In this document: positions 42,539-50,859 of the stretch, piece by piece
Layout: every line of letters starts with the position of its first letter
How positions within the stretch are numbered: position 1 is the stretch's first letter
Origin: JAAZZIT01 sp964480525
GTDB lineage: Bacteria; Bacillota; Clostridia; Oscillospirales; Ruminococcaceae
Direction: 5' to 3'
DNA: 64,000 bases
Assembly: GCA_964480525.1 (NCBI GenBank)
Contig: CAYZOV010000004.1
Coordinates: 1 to 64,000 of the forward strand
Position numbers and translations under genes: made by a program
Notes under the pieces: generated by a model
Database searches by the model: none
Told to the model about the DNA's origin: nothing
What the model saw: only the letters and a program-made list of their open reading frames with translations

Positions 42539-43525
42539 TTATTTTATCGGAAAATAGTCGTCAACTCTTGTAATTCCGCCCTGCATAGGTGCGTTTTCTA
42601 CATTAGCCGGGTACATTCCCACGATTGACGTATCTTCGGAACTAGCCCAGTATACTTTACTAGGGAAGCCGTTTTTACTGTAAATAATTCTGTATACCGT
42701 GCCGTCGGCGTCATCACTAAATGCAGCGTTTACTGCGTGCATGATTTCTTTACCCGTAGCACCGTCTTTCGTTATATTTATGCCGTTATCTTTGATAACA
42801 TTCTGAACAGAAGCAGAGATTGTATCTGCGGAATCAACAGTCATAACACCTGTGTCGGCAACATTACCGTTACCGATTTTAACGCCCTGTATTTCACATT
42901 TCTGTGAAAATGCCATAGTTGCATTGTAAATCATTTTAGCGTTTGCGTTTGCCGATGTGAATTTAGATTCAAGAATACTTTCGTTAAATTCGCTTAAATC
43001 GGAATCCGCTTCAAGTTTTTTCGGGTATTCTCCCATTTTTGAAGAATCAGCGGATTCTTTCCAGTATACTTTTGACGGATAGCCGTTTGCTTTATATTCG
43101 ATTCGGTAAAGTGTGCCGTTTGCGCCTTCGCTGAAAGCTGTGTTCATATAATGCTCGATTTCCGTAATTGTCGTAGAAATACTGCCGTTGTCGTTAATAA
43201 TATTTGTTATGCTGGCGTTGGTTGTGTTGTAGGTATTTATGGTTAGATAGCCTGTGTCAAACGGAGCGCCGTTGCCGAGTATAACGTCGTGCGATTCACA
43301 GATTTCCGAAAAACTGCAGGCGGTGTTGTAAATCGTTTTTGCATTTTCAAATGTGGCGTTGTTGCCTGAATTGTCTGTTGTGTTTTCGTCGCCCGATTCG
43401 TTGTCTGTTATGGTTTCGTTGCTTGATTCGTCTACGAACGCCCATTCTTTTTCGCTGCACGAAGTGAGCGTGGCGGTTAGGGTCAGAAAGCAGGAAATGA
43501 TTATTAAACTTTTTTTGAACTTCAT
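42539..43525 (-). CDS. Lipoprotein with a tandemly duplicated domain
   Basis: 328 residues: lipoprotein signal with lipobox LTSCS, a Ser/Thr/Asn/Asp-rich linker (residues ~24-58), then two related ~110-residue domains. Domain 1 has AKTIYNTACSFSE, GNGAPFDTGYLTI, AFSEGANGTLYRIEYKANG and YPSKVYWKES; domain 2 has AKMIYNATMAFSQ, GNGNVADTGVMTV, AFSDDADGTVYRIIYSKNG and FPSKVYWASS. The AK-IYN start of each unit resembles the globular part of clostridial pilin-like proteins, but no pilin helix is present. Function unknown; monocistronic. Confidence 0.8.
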   Translation of the reverse strand: MKFKKSLIIISCFLTLTATLTSCSEKEWAFVDESSNETITDNESGDENTTDNSGNNATFENAKTIYNTACSFSEICESHDVILGNGAPFDTGYLTINTYNTTNASITNIINDNGSISTTITEIEHYMNTAFSEGANGTLYRIEYKANGYPSKVYWKESADSSKMGEYPKKLEADSDLSEFNESILESKFTSANANAKMIYNATMAFSQKCEIQGVKIGNGNVADTGVMTVDSADTISASVQNVIKDNGINITKDGATGKEIMHAVNAAFSDDADGTVYRIIYSKNGFPSKVYWASSEDTSIVGMYPANVENAPMQGGITRVDDYFPIK

Positions 43526-43562
43526 AAGAAAACCCCCGTATATGTTTTATAGATATATAAAT

Positions 43563-43591
43563 AGTATAACACGAAAATAATAGGTAGTCAA
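43563..43591 (-). promoter_or_regulatory. Promoter of the lipoprotein gene
   Basis: Minus strand TTGACT (43591-43586), 17-bp spacer, TATACT (43568-43563). Confidence 0.82.
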
Positions 43592-43682
43592 CCTGTTTTT
43601 GGAAAAACTAATAATTTTTGGACGGTTTATCTTTTGGAAATGTAAAATATTTGTTAATTTTAGAAAATCTTTCTTGGGGTTA

Positions 43683-43711
43683 TTGACAAGCATTATAAAT
43701 TGTGTTAAACT
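43683..43711 (+). promoter_or_regulatory. Promoter of the rplU operon
   Basis: TTGACA (43683-43688), 17-bp spacer, TAAACT (43706-43711). Confidence 0.85.
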
Positions 43712-43717
43712 AAATAA

Positions 43718-43815
43718 GCCGCATGTTCACAGGCATAAAAAGTTGAAAAAACAAGGAAACTTGTAGGTTTCACGCCTATGTCAGCGAGTTTTTATGAAAA
43801 GGTAGGTGCATCGAA
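43718..43815 (+). ncRNA. Ribosomal protein L21 leader-type regulatory RNA
   Basis: About 100-nt structured 5' UTR before rplU. CATAAAAA (43734-43741) pairs with TTTTTATG (43789-43796) and encloses the GAAA-capped hairpin ACAAG/CTTGT (43751-43764) and TAGG/CCTA. Position and layout fit the L21 leader found in Firmicutes, where an L21-family r-protein is thought to autoregulate its operon. Assigned by position and structure by eye. Confidence 0.7.
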
Positions 43816-43817
43816 GA

Positions 43818-44129
43818 ATGTACGCAATTATTGAAACCGGAGGAAAACAGTATCAGGTAAACGAGGGCGACGTTGTTTTTATTGAAAAGCTTAACGTAAA
43901 CGCTGACGAAACCGTTACTTTTGACAAGGTTATCGCTGTAAACAAGGACGACGCAATGAACGTTGGCGCTCCTTATGTTGACGGCGCAACAGTAACAGCT
44001 AAGGTTCTCAAGAACGGCAAATCAAAGAAAATCACTGTTTTCACTTACAAGCCAAAGAAAGGCGAAAAGAAAAAGCAGGGTCACAGACAGCCTTACACAC
44101 AGGTTAGAATCGAAGCAATCAACGCATAA
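43818..44129 (+). CDS. rplU: 50S ribosomal protein L21
   Basis: 103-residue large-subunit protein. It begins with the near-universal MYAIIETGGKQYQV and ends with HRQPYTQVRIEAI. I place the start at ATG 43818, since the in-frame GTG at 43806 would add four residues not found in L21. First gene of rplU-prp-rpmA-obgE, the conserved Firmicutes order. Confidence 0.98.
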   Translation: MYAIIETGGKQYQVNEGDVVFIEKLNVNADETVTFDKVIAVNKDDAMNVGAPYVDGATVTAKVLKNGKSKKITVFTYKPKKGEKKKQGHRQPYTQVRIEAINA

Positions 44130-44131
44130 TT

Positions 44132-44455
44132 ATGATTATTGCAAAATTCTATAAAGACGGGAGCAACAAGCTTCTCGGCTTTGAAATTACAGGTCACGCA
44201 GGTTTTGAAGATATGGGACTTGACATAGTTTGTGCGTCCGTATCGTCTGCGGCAATGTTAACCTGTAATACGGTAACCGACGTTTTTAAGCTTGACGCAA
44301 AAGTTCAGGTTGCCGATAATACTATAATGCTGAAGCTGGTTTCTGACGAAAACGGCGACGGGGATAAGCTTTTACTGGGATTTATGATTCATATGATTTG
44401 TTTGTCGCAGGATTATCCGACGTGCATTAAAGTTAAAGATGTGCTTAAAAAATAG
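44132..44455 (+). CDS. prp: Ribosomal-processing cysteine protease Prp
   Basis: 107-residue protease that removes the N-terminal extension of L27 before ribosome assembly. The catalytic His (ITGHAGFEDMG) and Cys (DIVCASVSSAAM) are both present in family context. It lies two bases after rplU and directly before rpmA, whose N-terminus carries the matching cleavage site. Confidence 0.95.
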   Translation: MIIAKFYKDGSNKLLGFEITGHAGFEDMGLDIVCASVSSAAMLTCNTVTDVFKLDAKVQVADNTIMLKLVSDENGDGDKLLLGFMIHMICLSQDYPTCIKVKDVLKK

Positions 44456-44490
44456 CACGAAAACGAGATTTATTACGGAGGTGTAATATA

Positions 44491-44775
44491 ATGATTAGAA
44501 TTAGTATGCAGTTCTTCGCTCATAAAAAAGGTATGGGTTCTACAAAGAACGGTCGTGATTCTGAAGCTAAAAGACTTGGCGTTAAGAGAGCTGACGGACA
44601 GTTTGTTCTTGCAGGAAACATTCTCGTTAGACAGAGAGGAACTCACATTCACCCAGGTAACAACGTAGGTAAGGGTTCAGACGATACACTTTTTGCTACT
44701 GTTGACGGTGTTGTAAAGTTTGAAAGATACGGCAGAGATAGAAAGAAAGTTTCTGTTTACGCTAAGGAAGCATAA
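44491..44775 (+). CDS. rpmA: 50S ribosomal protein L27 with cleavable N-terminus
   Basis: 94 residues. The mature protein starts at AHKKGMGSTKNGRDSEAKRLG, preceded by the extension MIRISMQFF, the type cut by Prp after a Phe. The mature N-terminus reaches the peptidyl-transferase centre. GGAGG occurs nine bases before the ATG; a terminator follows the gene. Confidence 0.98.
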   Translation: MIRISMQFFAHKKGMGSTKNGRDSEAKRLGVKRADGQFVLAGNILVRQRGTHIHPGNNVGKGSDDTLFATVDGVVKFERYGRDRKKVSVYAKEA

Positions 44776-44790
44776 TTAAAGCTTTTTGAG

Positions 44791-44823
44791 AAACCCCGAA
44801 GCCAACGCTTAGGGGTTTTTTTA
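44791..44823 (+). terminator. Terminator of the rplU-prp-rpmA operon
   Basis: AACCCCgAAGC-CAAC-GCTTaGGGGTT followed by TTTTT; one G/A mismatch. Confidence 0.88.
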
Positions 44824-44849
44824 TCACATTTTTGAAAGGAGATTTGAAA

Positions 44850-46127
44850 ATGTTTGTTGATGAAGCCAAAATTTATGTTAAAGCAGGGGACGGCGGCGAC
44901 GGCGCAGTTTCCTTTCACAGAGAAAAATATATTGCCGCAGGCGGACCTGACGGCGGTGACGGCGGAAAAGGCGGGGACGTGGTTTTCGTTGTTGATGATA
45001 ACCTGTCAAATTTGATTGATTTTCGTTATAAGAGAAAATATGTGGCGGAAAAAGGTCAGAACGGTTATTCCAAAAATTCTTCGGGACGTGCGGCGGACGA
45101 TTTGATTGTAAAAGTTCCAAAGGGAACGGTTGTCAGAGAAGCCGAAACGGGCAGAATTTTAGCCGATTTGTCGGATTATGAACCTGTGATAATTGCTCAC
45201 GGCGGAAAAGGTGGCAGGGGAAACGCACATTTTGCGACCCCGACAAGACAAATTCCGAAGTTTGCCAAACCGGGTTTTAAGGGCGAAGAATTTAATTTGG
45301 TTTTGGAACTTAAGCTTATCGCTGACGTAGGTTTGGTAGGTTTTCCAAATGTGGGTAAATCAACGCTGATTTCTGTCGTTTCAGCGGCAAAACCTAAAAT
45401 CGCAAACTATCACTTCACGACATTGACGCCTGTTTTGGGGGTTGTGAAAGTTGACGCTGAAAAATCCTACGTTATGGCTGATATTCCCGGACTTATCGAG
45501 GGTGCAAGCGACGGCGTGGGCTTGGGACACGAATTTTTAAGACACGTTGAAAGGTGCAGACTTATTGTTCACGTTCTTGACGCTTCGGGAATTGAGGGCA
45601 GAAATCCTATTGAGGATTTTGAAATAATTAACAACGAGCTTGCAAATTTCAGCGAGGAATTGGCTTGCGCTCCGCAGATTGTTGCGGCGAACAAATGCGA
45701 TATGGCAAATCCCGAACAGCTTGCTGAATTGAGGGAATATATCACGGGCAAAGGTCTTGATTTTTACGAAATTTCTGCTGCCACAACTCAAGGCACTAAG
45801 GAGCTTGCTATGGCAGTCGGACAAAAGCTGTCGGAGCTTCCACCTGTTAAAAGGTTTGAAGCGCAGCCGTACACCCCACAGGAAATTGACGAAAAAATCC
45901 TTTCGGACAAGAGTTTTGAAATCACTTGCGAGGACGGAATTTACTTTGTTGAGGCTGATTGGCTGTGGGATATTTTGCGTAGCGTGAACATGGAGGACTA
46001 CGAAAGTTTGCAGTATTTCCAGCGTGTTCTCAGAAATACGGGCATTATTGACAAGCTTGAAGAAATGGGAATCCAAGAGGGCGACACCGTTTCGATTTTC
46101 GATTTTGAATTTGAGTTTGTATTCTAA
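44850..46127 (+). CDS. obgE: GTPase Obg/CgtA
   Basis: 425-residue ribosome-assembly and stress GTPase. The Gly-rich Obg fold is N-terminal (MFVDEAKIYVKAGDGGDGAV, then GGPDGGDGGKGGDV), followed by the G domain with GFPNVGKSTL near residue 166, DIPGLIEGASDGVGLGHEFL and NKCDM. A C-terminal OCT domain is present (residues ~345-425). ATG 44850 is chosen because AAAGGAG precedes it and the Obg fold begins at once. Confidence 0.97.
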   Translation: MFVDEAKIYVKAGDGGDGAVSFHREKYIAAGGPDGGDGGKGGDVVFVVDDNLSNLIDFRYKRKYVAEKGQNGYSKNSSGRAADDLIVKVPKGTVVREAETGRILADLSDYEPVIIAHGGKGGRGNAHFATPTRQIPKFAKPGFKGEEFNLVLELKLIADVGLVGFPNVGKSTLISVVSAAKPKIANYHFTTLTPVLGVVKVDAEKSYVMADIPGLIEGASDGVGLGHEFLRHVERCRLIVHVLDASGIEGRNPIEDFEIINNELANFSEELACAPQIVAANKCDMANPEQLAELREYITGKGLDFYEISAATTQGTKELAMAVGQKLSELPPVKRFEAQPYTPQEIDEKILSDKSFEITCEDGIYFVEADWLWDILRSVNMEDYESLQYFQRVLRNTGIIDKLEEMGIQEGDTVSIFDFEFEFVF

Positions 46128-46138
46128 ATTTAATACAC

Positions 46139-46187
46139 AATCCCCAAAAAGCATGGCTATTTAACCAAATTTTTAGGGGATTTTTTG
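46139..46187 (+). terminator. Terminator of obgE
   Basis: AATCCCC-AAAAA...TTTTT-A-GGGGATT then TTTT. Confidence 0.85.
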
Positions 46188-46216
46188 TTGCATTTAAACA
46201 GAAAATGTGTTATAAT
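46188..46216 (+). promoter_or_regulatory. Promoter of a candidate structured RNA
   Basis: TTGCAT (46188-46193), 17-bp spacer, TATAAT (46211-46216). It immediately follows the obgE terminator and fires into a stretch without a reading frame. Confidence 0.78.
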
Positions 46217-46219
46217 AAC

Positions 46220-46433
46220 CTTAAAGCAAAAAGCTTCGCTTTTTTCGGAGCGTAAATGTAAACCTATCGGTTTACATTTGGGCATTTTGCTTATCGGTCT
46301 ATGACCGATATTTGCTTCGCAAACCGCAAAAGTACCCGGTTTGCTAAGATTATCAGATAGCGAACATAAAAAGTGTTATCCCACTTTAGGGAGCATAATC
46401 ACCCCTTGTTTGCTGTTTGCTAACTGCTTTAAG
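46220..46433 (+). ncRNA. Candidate structured non-coding RNA, about 215 nt, unknown family
   Basis: No reading frame; strong secondary structure. Closing stem CTTAAAGCA (46220-46228)/TGCTTTAAG (46425-46433). Inside it: AAAAAGC/GCTTTTT (46228-46244), AAATGTAAACC/GGTTTACATTT (46254-46279, 11 bp), TATCGGTC/GACCGATA (46292-46310), GCAAACCG/CGGTTTGC (46319-46344), and TAGCGAACA/TGTTTGCTA (46358-46422), which encloses AAAGTG/CACTTT and AGGG/CCCT. It is not tmRNA, SRP RNA or RNase P RNA by their core motifs, and lacks the B12-box, T-box and NAD riboswitch cores. It may be a free RNA or a long leader of the following gene. Confidence 0.65.
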
Positions 46434-46533
46434 AACATTGTAACGTATTAAGGTGTCGCCTGACGGCTTTTTGTGTTATAATAAGCTTGTAAACGGATAT
46501 GCTATTTAAAAATTTTCGTGCGAGGATAAATTT
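46434..46533 (+). promoter_or_regulatory. Upstream region of pncB with a possible second promoter
   Basis: Contains -10 TATAAT at 46477-46482 with no good -35. The 17-mer around it (46472-46488) repeats 46206-46222 with one mismatch, as if the promoter had been duplicated. No clear terminator separates it from the RNA above. Confidence 0.5.
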
Positions 46534-47985
46534 ATGAATTATACAATGCTTTGTGATTTTTACGAACTCACGATGTCTAACGGCTATTTTAAAAATGGAT
46601 TTTACAAAAAGACAACTTATTTTGATGTTTTCTTCAGAAAAGTGCCTGACGGTGGCGGATTTGCGATTTTTTCGGGTCTTGAAACGGTTATAGATTACAT
46701 TAACAATCTTAAATTCACCGATGAAAACATTGAATTTCTACGGAAAAAGAAAATTTTTGATGAAGAATTTCTTAAATATTTAAGAAATTTCAAATTTACA
46801 GGCGATATTTATTCTGTACCAGAGGGAACACCGATTTTTCCTTACGAGCCGATTATGGTGGTTAAAGCTCCTGCGATTGAGGCTCAAATTGTGGAAACTT
46901 TTCTCCTGCTTGCTATAAATCACCAATCGCTTATCGCTACAAAAGCTAACAGAATTGTTCGGGCGGCAAAGGGCAGAATGGTTTTGGAGTTCGGCTCTCG
47001 ACGGGCGCAAGGGTCGGACGGAGCTGTTTTGGGTGCCAGAGCGGCGTTTGTGGGCGGTTGTCACGGCACAGCTTGTACCTTAACAGATGTTAATTACGAC
47101 GTTCCTGCGGGGGGAACTATGGCTCATTCCTGGGTTCAGATGTTCGACAGCGAGTACGAGGCGTTCAAGACATACTGCGAGATTTATCCCGAAAATGCGA
47201 CGCTTTTGGTGGATACCTACAACACTCTTGAAAGTGGCGTGCCTAATGCAATCAAGGTTTTTAAGGAAATTTTAGTACCAAAAGGTATTACAAATTTCGG
47301 AATTAGGCTTGATTCGGGAGATATTTCCTATTTGTCAAAAAAAGCCAGAAAAATGCTTGACGAAGCGGGCTTGAAGTGTTGCAAAATTGTGGCTTCAAAC
47401 TCACTTGATGAATATTTGATAAGAGATTTGGTTTCGCAGGGCGCTCAAATTGACACTTTCGGCGTTGGAGAACGATTGATAACCGCACAAAGTTGCCCTG
47501 TTTTCGGTGGCGTTTACAAGCTTGTGGCGGTTGAAGAAAACGGAAATATCACTCCGAAAATAAAAATAAGCGAAAATATTGGGAAAATAACTAACCCACA
47601 TTTCAAGAAAGTGTATCGTCTTTTTGACAAAAATACTAACAAGGCTATTGCAGACCAAATTTGCATTTTTGATGAAACCATTGATGACACAAAACCCCTT
47701 AAAATCTTTGACCAACACGCTGTTTGGAAAACGAAAATTGTGTCAAATTTTTATGCCAAAGAACTTCTTGTGCCTGTTTTCAAAAACGGCGAACAGGTCT
47801 ATAAATCCCCTGAAATCGGGGAAATTCGGGCATATTGTCTTGAACAGGTTGACACGCTTTGGGACGAAGTTAAGCGTTTTGAAAACCCGCACAGTTATTA
47901 TGTTGACTTGTCGAAAAAACTGTGGAATTTGAAAAATTCTATGCTTGAAAAGTACGGCAACAAAGAGGAAAATGAAGTAAAATGA
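46534..47985 (+). CDS. pncB: Nicotinate phosphoribosyltransferase
   Basis: 483-residue enzyme making nicotinate mononucleotide from nicotinate and PRPP in NAD salvage. It starts MNYTMLCDFYELTMSNGYF; active-site motifs include EFGSRRAQG near residue 152, GTMAHSW with the His of the family, and IRLDSGDISYLSKKAR. Its last bases overlap the next gene by ATGA, so it heads the transcobalamin-like/ECF operon. NaMN is also the ribose-phosphate donor for cobalamin lower-ligand activation; that link to the operon is inference. Confidence 0.95.
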   Translation: MNYTMLCDFYELTMSNGYFKNGFYKKTTYFDVFFRKVPDGGGFAIFSGLETVIDYINNLKFTDENIEFLRKKKIFDEEFLKYLRNFKFTGDIYSVPEGTPIFPYEPIMVVKAPAIEAQIVETFLLLAINHQSLIATKANRIVRAAKGRMVLEFGSRRAQGSDGAVLGARAAFVGGCHGTACTLTDVNYDVPAGGTMAHSWVQMFDSEYEAFKTYCEIYPENATLLVDTYNTLESGVPNAIKVFKEILVPKGITNFGIRLDSGDISYLSKKARKMLDEAGLKCCKIVASNSLDEYLIRDLVSQGAQIDTFGVGERLITAQSCPVFGGVYKLVAVEENGNITPKIKISENIGKITNPHFKKVYRLFDKNTNKAIADQICIFDETIDDTKPLKIFDQHAVWKTKIVSNFYAKELLVPVFKNGEQVYKSPEIGEIRAYCLEQVDTLWDEVKRFENPHSYYVDLSKKLWNLKNSMLEKYGNKEENEVK

Positions 47986-49421
47986 AAAAAATAGTATGCT
48001 TAATTTTAACATTATGTGTATTTTTTAACAATTGTTTGGTTTCGTTTAGCGATAGAATTGATGTTTCTAACATTATAACAGATAATTTTGTATTGGAAAA
48101 TGAAACTGTAATTTTTGATGAAGATTTTCTAAACGGAGCCGGAAGTTCGGCTAATGATTGGTATGTTATATCCCTAAAATGCGCAGGATATGAAGCTGAA
48201 TACACAAAATATCTTGACGCTTTGACTGCGTATGTAATGCAAAAATATGAAACAGATTCTAAGCTTCACCCTGCTAAGGCGACGGAATGGCATCGAATTG
48301 CGTTGGCTGTGGAAGCTTGTGGCGGAAACCCGACAAATCTTAATGGGATTGACCTTTTTTCTGATGGGATTTATTACCGAGATTTGAACAAACAAGGAAT
48401 AAACGCTTACATTTGGTCGCTTGTGTGCTTAGGTTCGGGGGATTTTCAAGAGCCATCAGACGCTATAAACACAAAAAAATCCATAATTGACAAAATTGTT
48501 TCATCGCAACTTAGCGACGGAGGATTCACATTGAGTGGAAATTCAGGTGATGTTGACGTAACCTCTATGGTTGTGACTGCACTTTCAAATTTTAATACTG
48601 ATGAGTACGAAGTTGTTTCAGAAACGATTGAAAAAGCAGTTGCGTTCTTGTCGAATATGCAAGATTCTGACGGCGGTTATTCAAGTTATGGCGTCAAGAA
48701 TTGTGAAAGCAGTTGTCAAGTTGTAATTGCGCTTTGTTCGGTTGGGATAAACCCCAAAACTGATGAAAGATTTATCAAAAACGGTACGTCGGCATATGAA
48801 TATATTTATAATTTTGAAACCGATAATGGTTTTAAACATATTGCCGACGGACAGACAAACTATCTTGCGACATATCAAGCAATTCTTGCTATTTCGGCAT
48901 ATTTAAGCATTGGGAACGGCTCTGTTTATAACTTATATTTGTCAAATTCACAACTTAATTCGCAGAATAACGCACTTTCAAATTATGATATAGAAATGAT
49001 ACATAAGTTCTCTGAAAAGGTTTGTGCAAGTGACTTGCAGACATTAAAAAGGTTGGCTGTTTCTTTAGAAAACTATAGCGGTGATGATAAATTTGTTCTT
49101 GAAACGACGGTTAATCTTGCAATTTCAAATGTGGAAAATCTCATTTTACAAATTGACGATTTAGATAGAGATATTTTAGAATTATCAGATTCGAGTTTCA
49201 AATTTTTATATAAATCGAAATTTGAGGAATTGATGTCAAGATATAATAAATTATCGTCAGAAGATAAAATGTTAGTTGAAAATATTGATATTTTGCAAAA
49301 GACCGAAGCAGAAATTAACTCGCAAATCAGAGGATTGATTATTAGTATTTTAGCATTACTGTTGATTATCATATGTGTTATATATTTATGGAGAACGCAC
49401 AGAAAAAAGGTTGACGATTAG
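47982..49421 (+). CDS. Membrane-anchored prenyltransferase-fold (alpha/alpha-barrel) surface protein, transcobalamin-alpha-like
   Basis: 479 residues: signal peptide (KKIVCLILTLCVFFNNCLVSF), an extracellular helical domain (~50-315), a charged helical stalk (~330-445) and a C-terminal anchor (IISILALLLIIICVIYLW, 452-469) with a basic tail. The helical domain has prenyltransferase/squalene-cyclase-type repeats SSQLSDGGFTLSG, NMQDSDGGYSSYG and NFETDNGFKHIADG, each followed by a helix with SMVVTAL, QVVIAL or QAILAISAYL. The same alpha6/alpha6 fold forms the large domain of intrinsic factor and transcobalamin. The next gene encodes the matching small domain. Ligand binding is inferred from this partnership. 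Confidence 0.78.
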   Translation: MKKIVCLILTLCVFFNNCLVSFSDRIDVSNIITDNFVLENETVIFDEDFLNGAGSSANDWYVISLKCAGYEAEYTKYLDALTAYVMQKYETDSKLHPAKATEWHRIALAVEACGGNPTNLNGIDLFSDGIYYRDLNKQGINAYIWSLVCLGSGDFQEPSDAINTKKSIIDKIVSSQLSDGGFTLSGNSGDVDVTSMVVTALSNFNTDEYEVVSETIEKAVAFLSNMQDSDGGYSSYGVKNCESSCQVVIALCSVGINPKTDERFIKNGTSAYEYIYNFETDNGFKHIADGQTNYLATYQAILAISAYLSIGNGSVYNLYLSNSQLNSQNNALSNYDIEMIHKFSEKVCASDLQTLKRLAVSLENYSGDDKFVLETTVNLAISNVENLILQIDDLDRDILELSDSSFKFLYKSKFEELMSRYNKLSSEDKMLVENIDILQKTEAEINSQIRGLIISILALLLIIICVIYLWRTHRKKVDD

Positions 49422-49437
49422 GAGGTGAACCCTCGCT

Positions 49438-49950
49438 GTGAAGAAAGATTTTTTGGTTGTATTTGCGATTTTTATTGCTGTTGTTGTATTGATTAACGGT
49501 ACAGAAATTCAGACAGTTGATGAATTTTACCTTACTCACGCCGACCAAATTACCGAAGATTCGCAGACGGTTTTCTTTGAAATTGATTGTACAAAAGCGA
49601 TTGGTTGTTCAAGTCTGAATACTAATCAAATTGAAACTTTAGGCGACGGAAATGTCCTAAATAGCAAGGAATACGTTCTTCGTGAGGGCGATACTGTTTT
49701 TGATTTATTGGTTAGAATCTGCCGTTTTGAAAAAATTCAAATGGAGTATCAAGGCGCTGACATGAACACTTATAAAAGCGTCTATGTTCAGGGAATCAAT
49801 TATTTGTATGAGTTTGATTGTGGGGAGTTTTCCGGCTGGATTTTTCTTGTCAACGGAGAACAAGTTGACACTTCGTGCGCAAAATTCAAACCGAAAGACG
49901 GCGACAAGATTTCGTGGGTCTATACGTTGGATTTGGGCAGAGATTATTAA
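49438..49950 (+). CDS. Membrane-anchored DUF4430 protein (transcobalamin C-terminal-like domain)
   Basis: 170 residues. An N-terminal anchor (FLVVFAIFIAVVVLING) precedes a DUF4430/transcobalamin-like C-terminal beta domain, seen as REGDTVFDLLVRIC, VYVQGINYLYEFDCGEFSGW, FLVNGEQVDTSCAKFKPKDG and DKISWVYTLDLGRD. In animals this domain closes over cobalamin opposite the alpha-barrel; here the two halves are separate membrane proteins encoded 16 bases apart. GTG start behind AGGAGGTG. The ECF genes follow at once, so it likely delivers a ligand to them. Confidence 0.85.
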   Translation: MKKDFLVVFAIFIAVVVLINGTEIQTVDEFYLTHADQITEDSQTVFFEIDCTKAIGCSSLNTNQIETLGDGNVLNSKEYVLREGDTVFDLLVRICRFEKIQMEYQGADMNTYKSVYVQGINYLYEFDCGEFSGWIFLVNGEQVDTSCAKFKPKDGDKISWVYTLDLGRDY

Positions 49951-49977
49951 GATTTGAACATTATGGAGGTGATATTA

Positions 49978-50859
49978 TTGAACAGATTTTCTAAGTTACA
50001 TTCGATTTCTCTTGTTTCATATTTTACTGTTATTGTTCTTGTTTTAATGATTTCATCTAATCCGATTTTACAGGGTATAGCTCTGATTACTTCGATTTTG
50101 TACTATGTATTTCTTAATTCTAAAAAAACTTTGTTCTATAATTTAACATATTATGCAATTTTATTTGTTCTAATTGCCGTGACAAACCCGCTTTTTTCTC
50201 ACAATGGTAAAACCCCACTTTTTTTCATGAACTCGAACCCCATTACTTTAGAAGCCATATTAAAAGGTGTTTCGATTTCTACTATGTTAATTTCAACAAT
50301 TTTGTGGCTTAGTTTTTGTAGCAAAGTGCTAACTTCGGAAAAAATTCTGCAATTTTTCGGAAGATTTTCTCCAAAACTCGCTTTAGTATTTTCTATGACT
50401 TTGAACTTTGTTCCGAATTTTAAAAGAAAATTTGTGAACACAGAAGAATCGTTACTAACTTTGGGGATATTTTCTTGCGAAAGTCGATTTGACAGACTTC
50501 GACTGAAAATAGCCACAGGAGCGTCGGTTTTGATGAATTTTGCTGAAATTTCAGTTGAAATGTCTGATTCCATGAACTCACGGGGATACGGATTAAAAGG
50601 GAGAACCACTTTTAGCAAAAAAAAATTCGGCATATTTGATTGGTTCATATTTTTATATAGTTTTGTATTTTTTATATACATTTTGACGCTTGAATTTTGC
50701 GGCAAAATTGCTTTTGAATTTTATCCGACTGTTTCATATATTTATATGGATTTTAGCGTTTTAATTGCTTTTTGTGGGTTTGGAATTTTGTGTTTATTGC
50801 CGATAGTTTTGGAAATTTTGGAGGGTATAAAGTGGAAATTTTTACTGTCAAAAATTTAA
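49978..50859 (+). CDS. ECF-type transporter transmembrane component T (dedicated)
   Basis: 293-residue CbiQ-like membrane protein with about six helices and the coupling motif EMSDSMNSRGYGLKGRTTF. It is clearly different from the general EcfT at 21093. TTG 49978 lies eight bases after GGAGG and is the better start; the frame extends upstream to 49954 without a ribosome site. Its end overlaps the next gene by 28 bases. Dedicated T, fused A-A and S genes in one operon are typical of group I ECF systems such as the cobalamin-type cbrTUV. Confidence 0.86.
   Translation: MNRFSKLHSISLVSYFTVIVLVLMISSNPILQGIALITSILYYVFLNSKKTLFYNLTYYAILFVLIAVTNPLFSHNGKTPLFFMNSNPITLEAILKGVSISTMLISTILWLSFCSKVLTSEKILQFFGRFSPKLALVFSMTLNFVPNFKRKFVNTEESLLTLGIFSCESRFDRLRLKIATGASVLMNFAEISVEMSDSMNSRGYGLKGRTTFSKKKFGIFDWFIFLYSFVFFIYILTLEFCGKIAFEFYPTVSYIYMDFSVLIAFCGFGILCLLPIVLEILEGIKWKFLLSKI

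Noticed and set aside
46220..46433. Cobalamin riboswitch ahead of the transcobalamin-like operon
   Set aside because: The conserved B12 box and the CCGCxACTG core are absent on this strand; the helices are arranged differently.
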